Assembly: GCA_017399685.1 (NCBI GenBank)
Contig: JAFQBM010000028.1
Coordinates: forward strand, 186,001 to 250,000
DNA length: 64,000 nt
Source of the DNA: Lachnospiraceae bacterium
Lineage (GTDB): Bacteria; Bacillota; Clostridia; Lachnospirales; Lachnospiraceae
Reading direction: 5' to 3'
Positions 62,774 to 64,000 of this stretch are shown here, one piece after another; position 1 is the stretch's first letter, and the number at the start of each line of letters is the position of its first letter. The position numbers were made by a program, and so were the translations under genes. Under the pieces are notes generated by a model. That model made no database searches. It saw nothing but the letters and a program-made list of their open reading frames with translations, and was not told the origin of the DNA.

Positions 62774-63619
62774 ATGGAACAATTTAATACCCCTGCACAA
62801 ATTATTGATAATAATATACAAAACGGCATTAACAAAGCCAATCTGCCAAAGCTTAAAATGATTTTACTAGGTATCATTGCCGGTATGTTCATTGCTTTCG
62901 GTGGTGAAGCCAGTTCTTTGGCCATGCATGGCATAAAGGATGTGGGACTTGCCAGAACCGTAGCTGGTGCTATTTTCCCTTGTGGACTTATGCTGATTGT
63001 TTTGGTTGGCGGCGAATTATTTACTGGTAACTGCCTGATTTCCATGGCTGTTTTTTCAAAAAAGGTTCCTTGCTACAAAATGCTCTCAAATCTGGTGATC
63101 GTTTATTTTAGTAATATGCTTGGTGCTGCATTTGTTGCTTTTTGCGTTTATTTCTGCGGACAATTTGATTATTCCAATGGTGGTTTAGGAGCATTTACCA
63201 TTAAAGTTGCTTTGGGCAAAGTAAATTTATCGCCGGAAAAAGCATTTGTTTCCGGTATCTTATGTAATATTTTAGTTTGTCTTGCTATTTTTATGGCTGG
63301 TAGCGCTAAAGATGTGGCTGGAAAGATTTTAGCTATCTTTTTCCCAATCTGGGTATTTGTAATTTCAGGATTTGAACACTGTGTTGCCAATATGTTTTAT
63401 ATCCCTGCTGGTATTTTTGCTGCACAAAACGATACTTATGTTGCACAGGCACAAGAACTTTACGGCATTACCCCAGAACAAATTGAAAGCCTTTCTCTTT
63501 CCGGGTTTGCACAAAATTTATTCCCTGTTACCATCGGAAATATAGCTGGAGGTATGATTTTTGTAGGGCTTGTATTCTTTTTAATTCATAAATCAAAACT
63601 TGTAAATAAGCAAAAATAA
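62774..63619 (+). CDS. Formate/nitrite transporter family channel
   Basis: 281 residues, six predicted membrane helices, FNT fold. GEASSLAMHG, GGELFTGNCL, and the FEHCVANMFYIPAGIF segment match FocA/NirC proteins. In a fermenting organism formate export is the likely role. ATG at 62774 follows ACGGAG; an upstream frame start at 62723 falls in the operator region. It interrupts the deoB-xerD neighbourhood on the opposite strand. Confidence 0.92.
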   Translation: MEQFNTPAQIIDNNIQNGINKANLPKLKMILLGIIAGMFIAFGGEASSLAMHGIKDVGLARTVAGAIFPCGLMLIVLVGGELFTGNCLISMAVFSKKVPCYKMLSNLVIVYFSNMLGAAFVAFCVYFCGQFDYSNGGLGAFTIKVALGKVNLSPEKAFVSGILCNILVCLAIFMAGSAKDVAGKILAIFFPIWVFVISGFEHCVANMFYIPAGIFAAQNDTYVAQAQELYGITPEQIESLSLSGFAQNLFPVTIGNIAGGMIFVGLVFFLIHKSKLVNKQK

Positions 63620-63655
63620 CCGAACATCATAATTCTATAAAATTTTTGAAGAAAA

Positions 63656-63698
63656 AAAACAGAGTTTGTATTGTCATTTTCATACATACTCTGTTTTT
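63656..63698 (+). terminator. Terminator between focA and xerD
   Basis: AAAACAGAGT...TGTAT pairs with ATACATACTCTGTTTT (one bulge), a ~10-base loop and T tract on the plus strand. It may serve xerD too. Confidence 0.8.
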
Positions 63699-63774
63699 AT
63701 TTATGTAAAATTTTACGAATCAACTCATTCATTTTATATTAAAACTTTATTTCGATTCTATTTTTTTCAAAAAA

Positions 63775-64000
63775 CTATTTCGATCTTTGTTCCCTTGGGT
63801 GCGCCTTGGCATAAACTTCCCTCAATCTGCTATTATTATCCAAATTTACATAGATTTGAGTAGTAGCAATATCTGAATGACCTAACATCTCCTGAACTGC
63901 ATGTAAATCCGCACCGTTCTCTACTAAATGTGAAGCAAAAGAATGGCGAATGATATGGGGGCCAATCTCTTTTTCAATTCCTGCTTTCTTCGCATAAAAT
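63775..64000 (-). CDS. xerD: XerD-type tyrosine recombinase (C-terminal end only)
   Basis: The last ~74 codons of a gene running out of the window. [11 protein letters not shown] contains the catalytic His/Arg (HxxR), [14 protein letters not shown] contains the second His and the nucleophile Tyr. XerD resolves chromosome dimers at dif, with XerC. The order xerD-deoB-pdp supports XerD over other integrases. The start is not visible. Confidence 0.85.
   Translation of the reverse strand, partial: FYAKKAGIEKEIGPHIIRHSFASHLVENGADLHAVQEMLGHSDIATTQIYVNLDNNSRLREVYAKAHPREQRSK

Noticed and set aside
1-64000. CRISPR array, prophage or IS transposase
   Set aside because: No regularly spaced direct repeats, no phage structural genes and no transposase frames were seen.

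Overview
The window is an AT-rich chromosomal segment of a Gram-positive, low-GC anaerobe. Gene content and order fit the Lachnospiraceae (Clostridia) best. The pointers are a dgt-dnaG pair, the ribD-ribE-ribBA-ribH operon behind an FMN riboswitch, dapA-dapB behind a lysine riboswitch, a gap-pgk-tpiA operon, xerD-deoB-pdp clustering, the small high-cysteine 'chorion class' type protein, and starts chosen by strong AGGAGG-like sites, including TTG and GTG. A methyl-accepting chemotaxis protein and a CheX/CheY pair suggest a motile species such as the Roseburia/Butyrivibrio group. This placement is inference from gene content only.

Layout: 1-4.7 kb holds dnaG (3' part cut by the window edge), dgt and a chemoreceptor. 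4.9-10.7 kb is a maltodextrin uptake operon (substrate-binding protein, two permeases, surface GH13 amylase) with a strong promoter and a palindromic operator-like site. 10.7-16.5 kb has purL, a cheX-like/cheY pair and a small membrane protein. 16.6-20.4 kb has dapAB under a lysine riboswitch, a CobO-like ATPase, an SSB-like protein and a small membrane protein. 20.4-27.3 kb has typA-luxS, a small CxxC protein, an acidic membrane protein, pnp and a CPBP protease. 27.4-33.9 kb has a PAS-GGDEF-EAL protein, alr and a MoxR/DUF58/membrane-protein operon. 33.9-38.5 kb is the riboflavin operon and bioY. 38.5-45.2 kb holds an AAA+ ATPase, map, a 57-residue gene, uppP, tRNA-Thr(CGU), and TraX-like, CBS, MecA and MgtC-like genes. 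45.4-50.7 kb has a cytoplasmic amylase, an orphan TrpB2, a phosphoesterase and an oligo-1,6-glucosidase. 50.8-55.2 kb has an ABC-F ATPase with a possible attenuator leader, a PHP phosphatase, an intracellular subtilisin and the cysteine-rich protein. 55.3-64 kb has the lower-glycolysis operon, a second PHP phosphatase, pdp, deoB, a formate/nitrite channel and the end of xerD.

The starch theme links several parts. Extracellular amylase and the MalEFG importer bring in maltodextrins, and the cytoplasmic GH13 enzymes at 45.4 and 49.1 kb can break them down to feed glycolysis through gap-pgk-tpiA.

I found no CRISPR array, prophage, insertion sequence with a transposase, or clear defence island. 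Most of the window is core metabolism. The least explained items are: a short sequence motif repeated 13-38 nt after four stop codons; a family of nested inverted repeats (59.8 and 4.9 kb); three period-29 MshEN-like repeats on a CheX phosphatase; a threonine tRNA whose elbow pair is A19-U56 instead of G19-C56; and an 18-codon leader with hairpins before the ABC-F gene.
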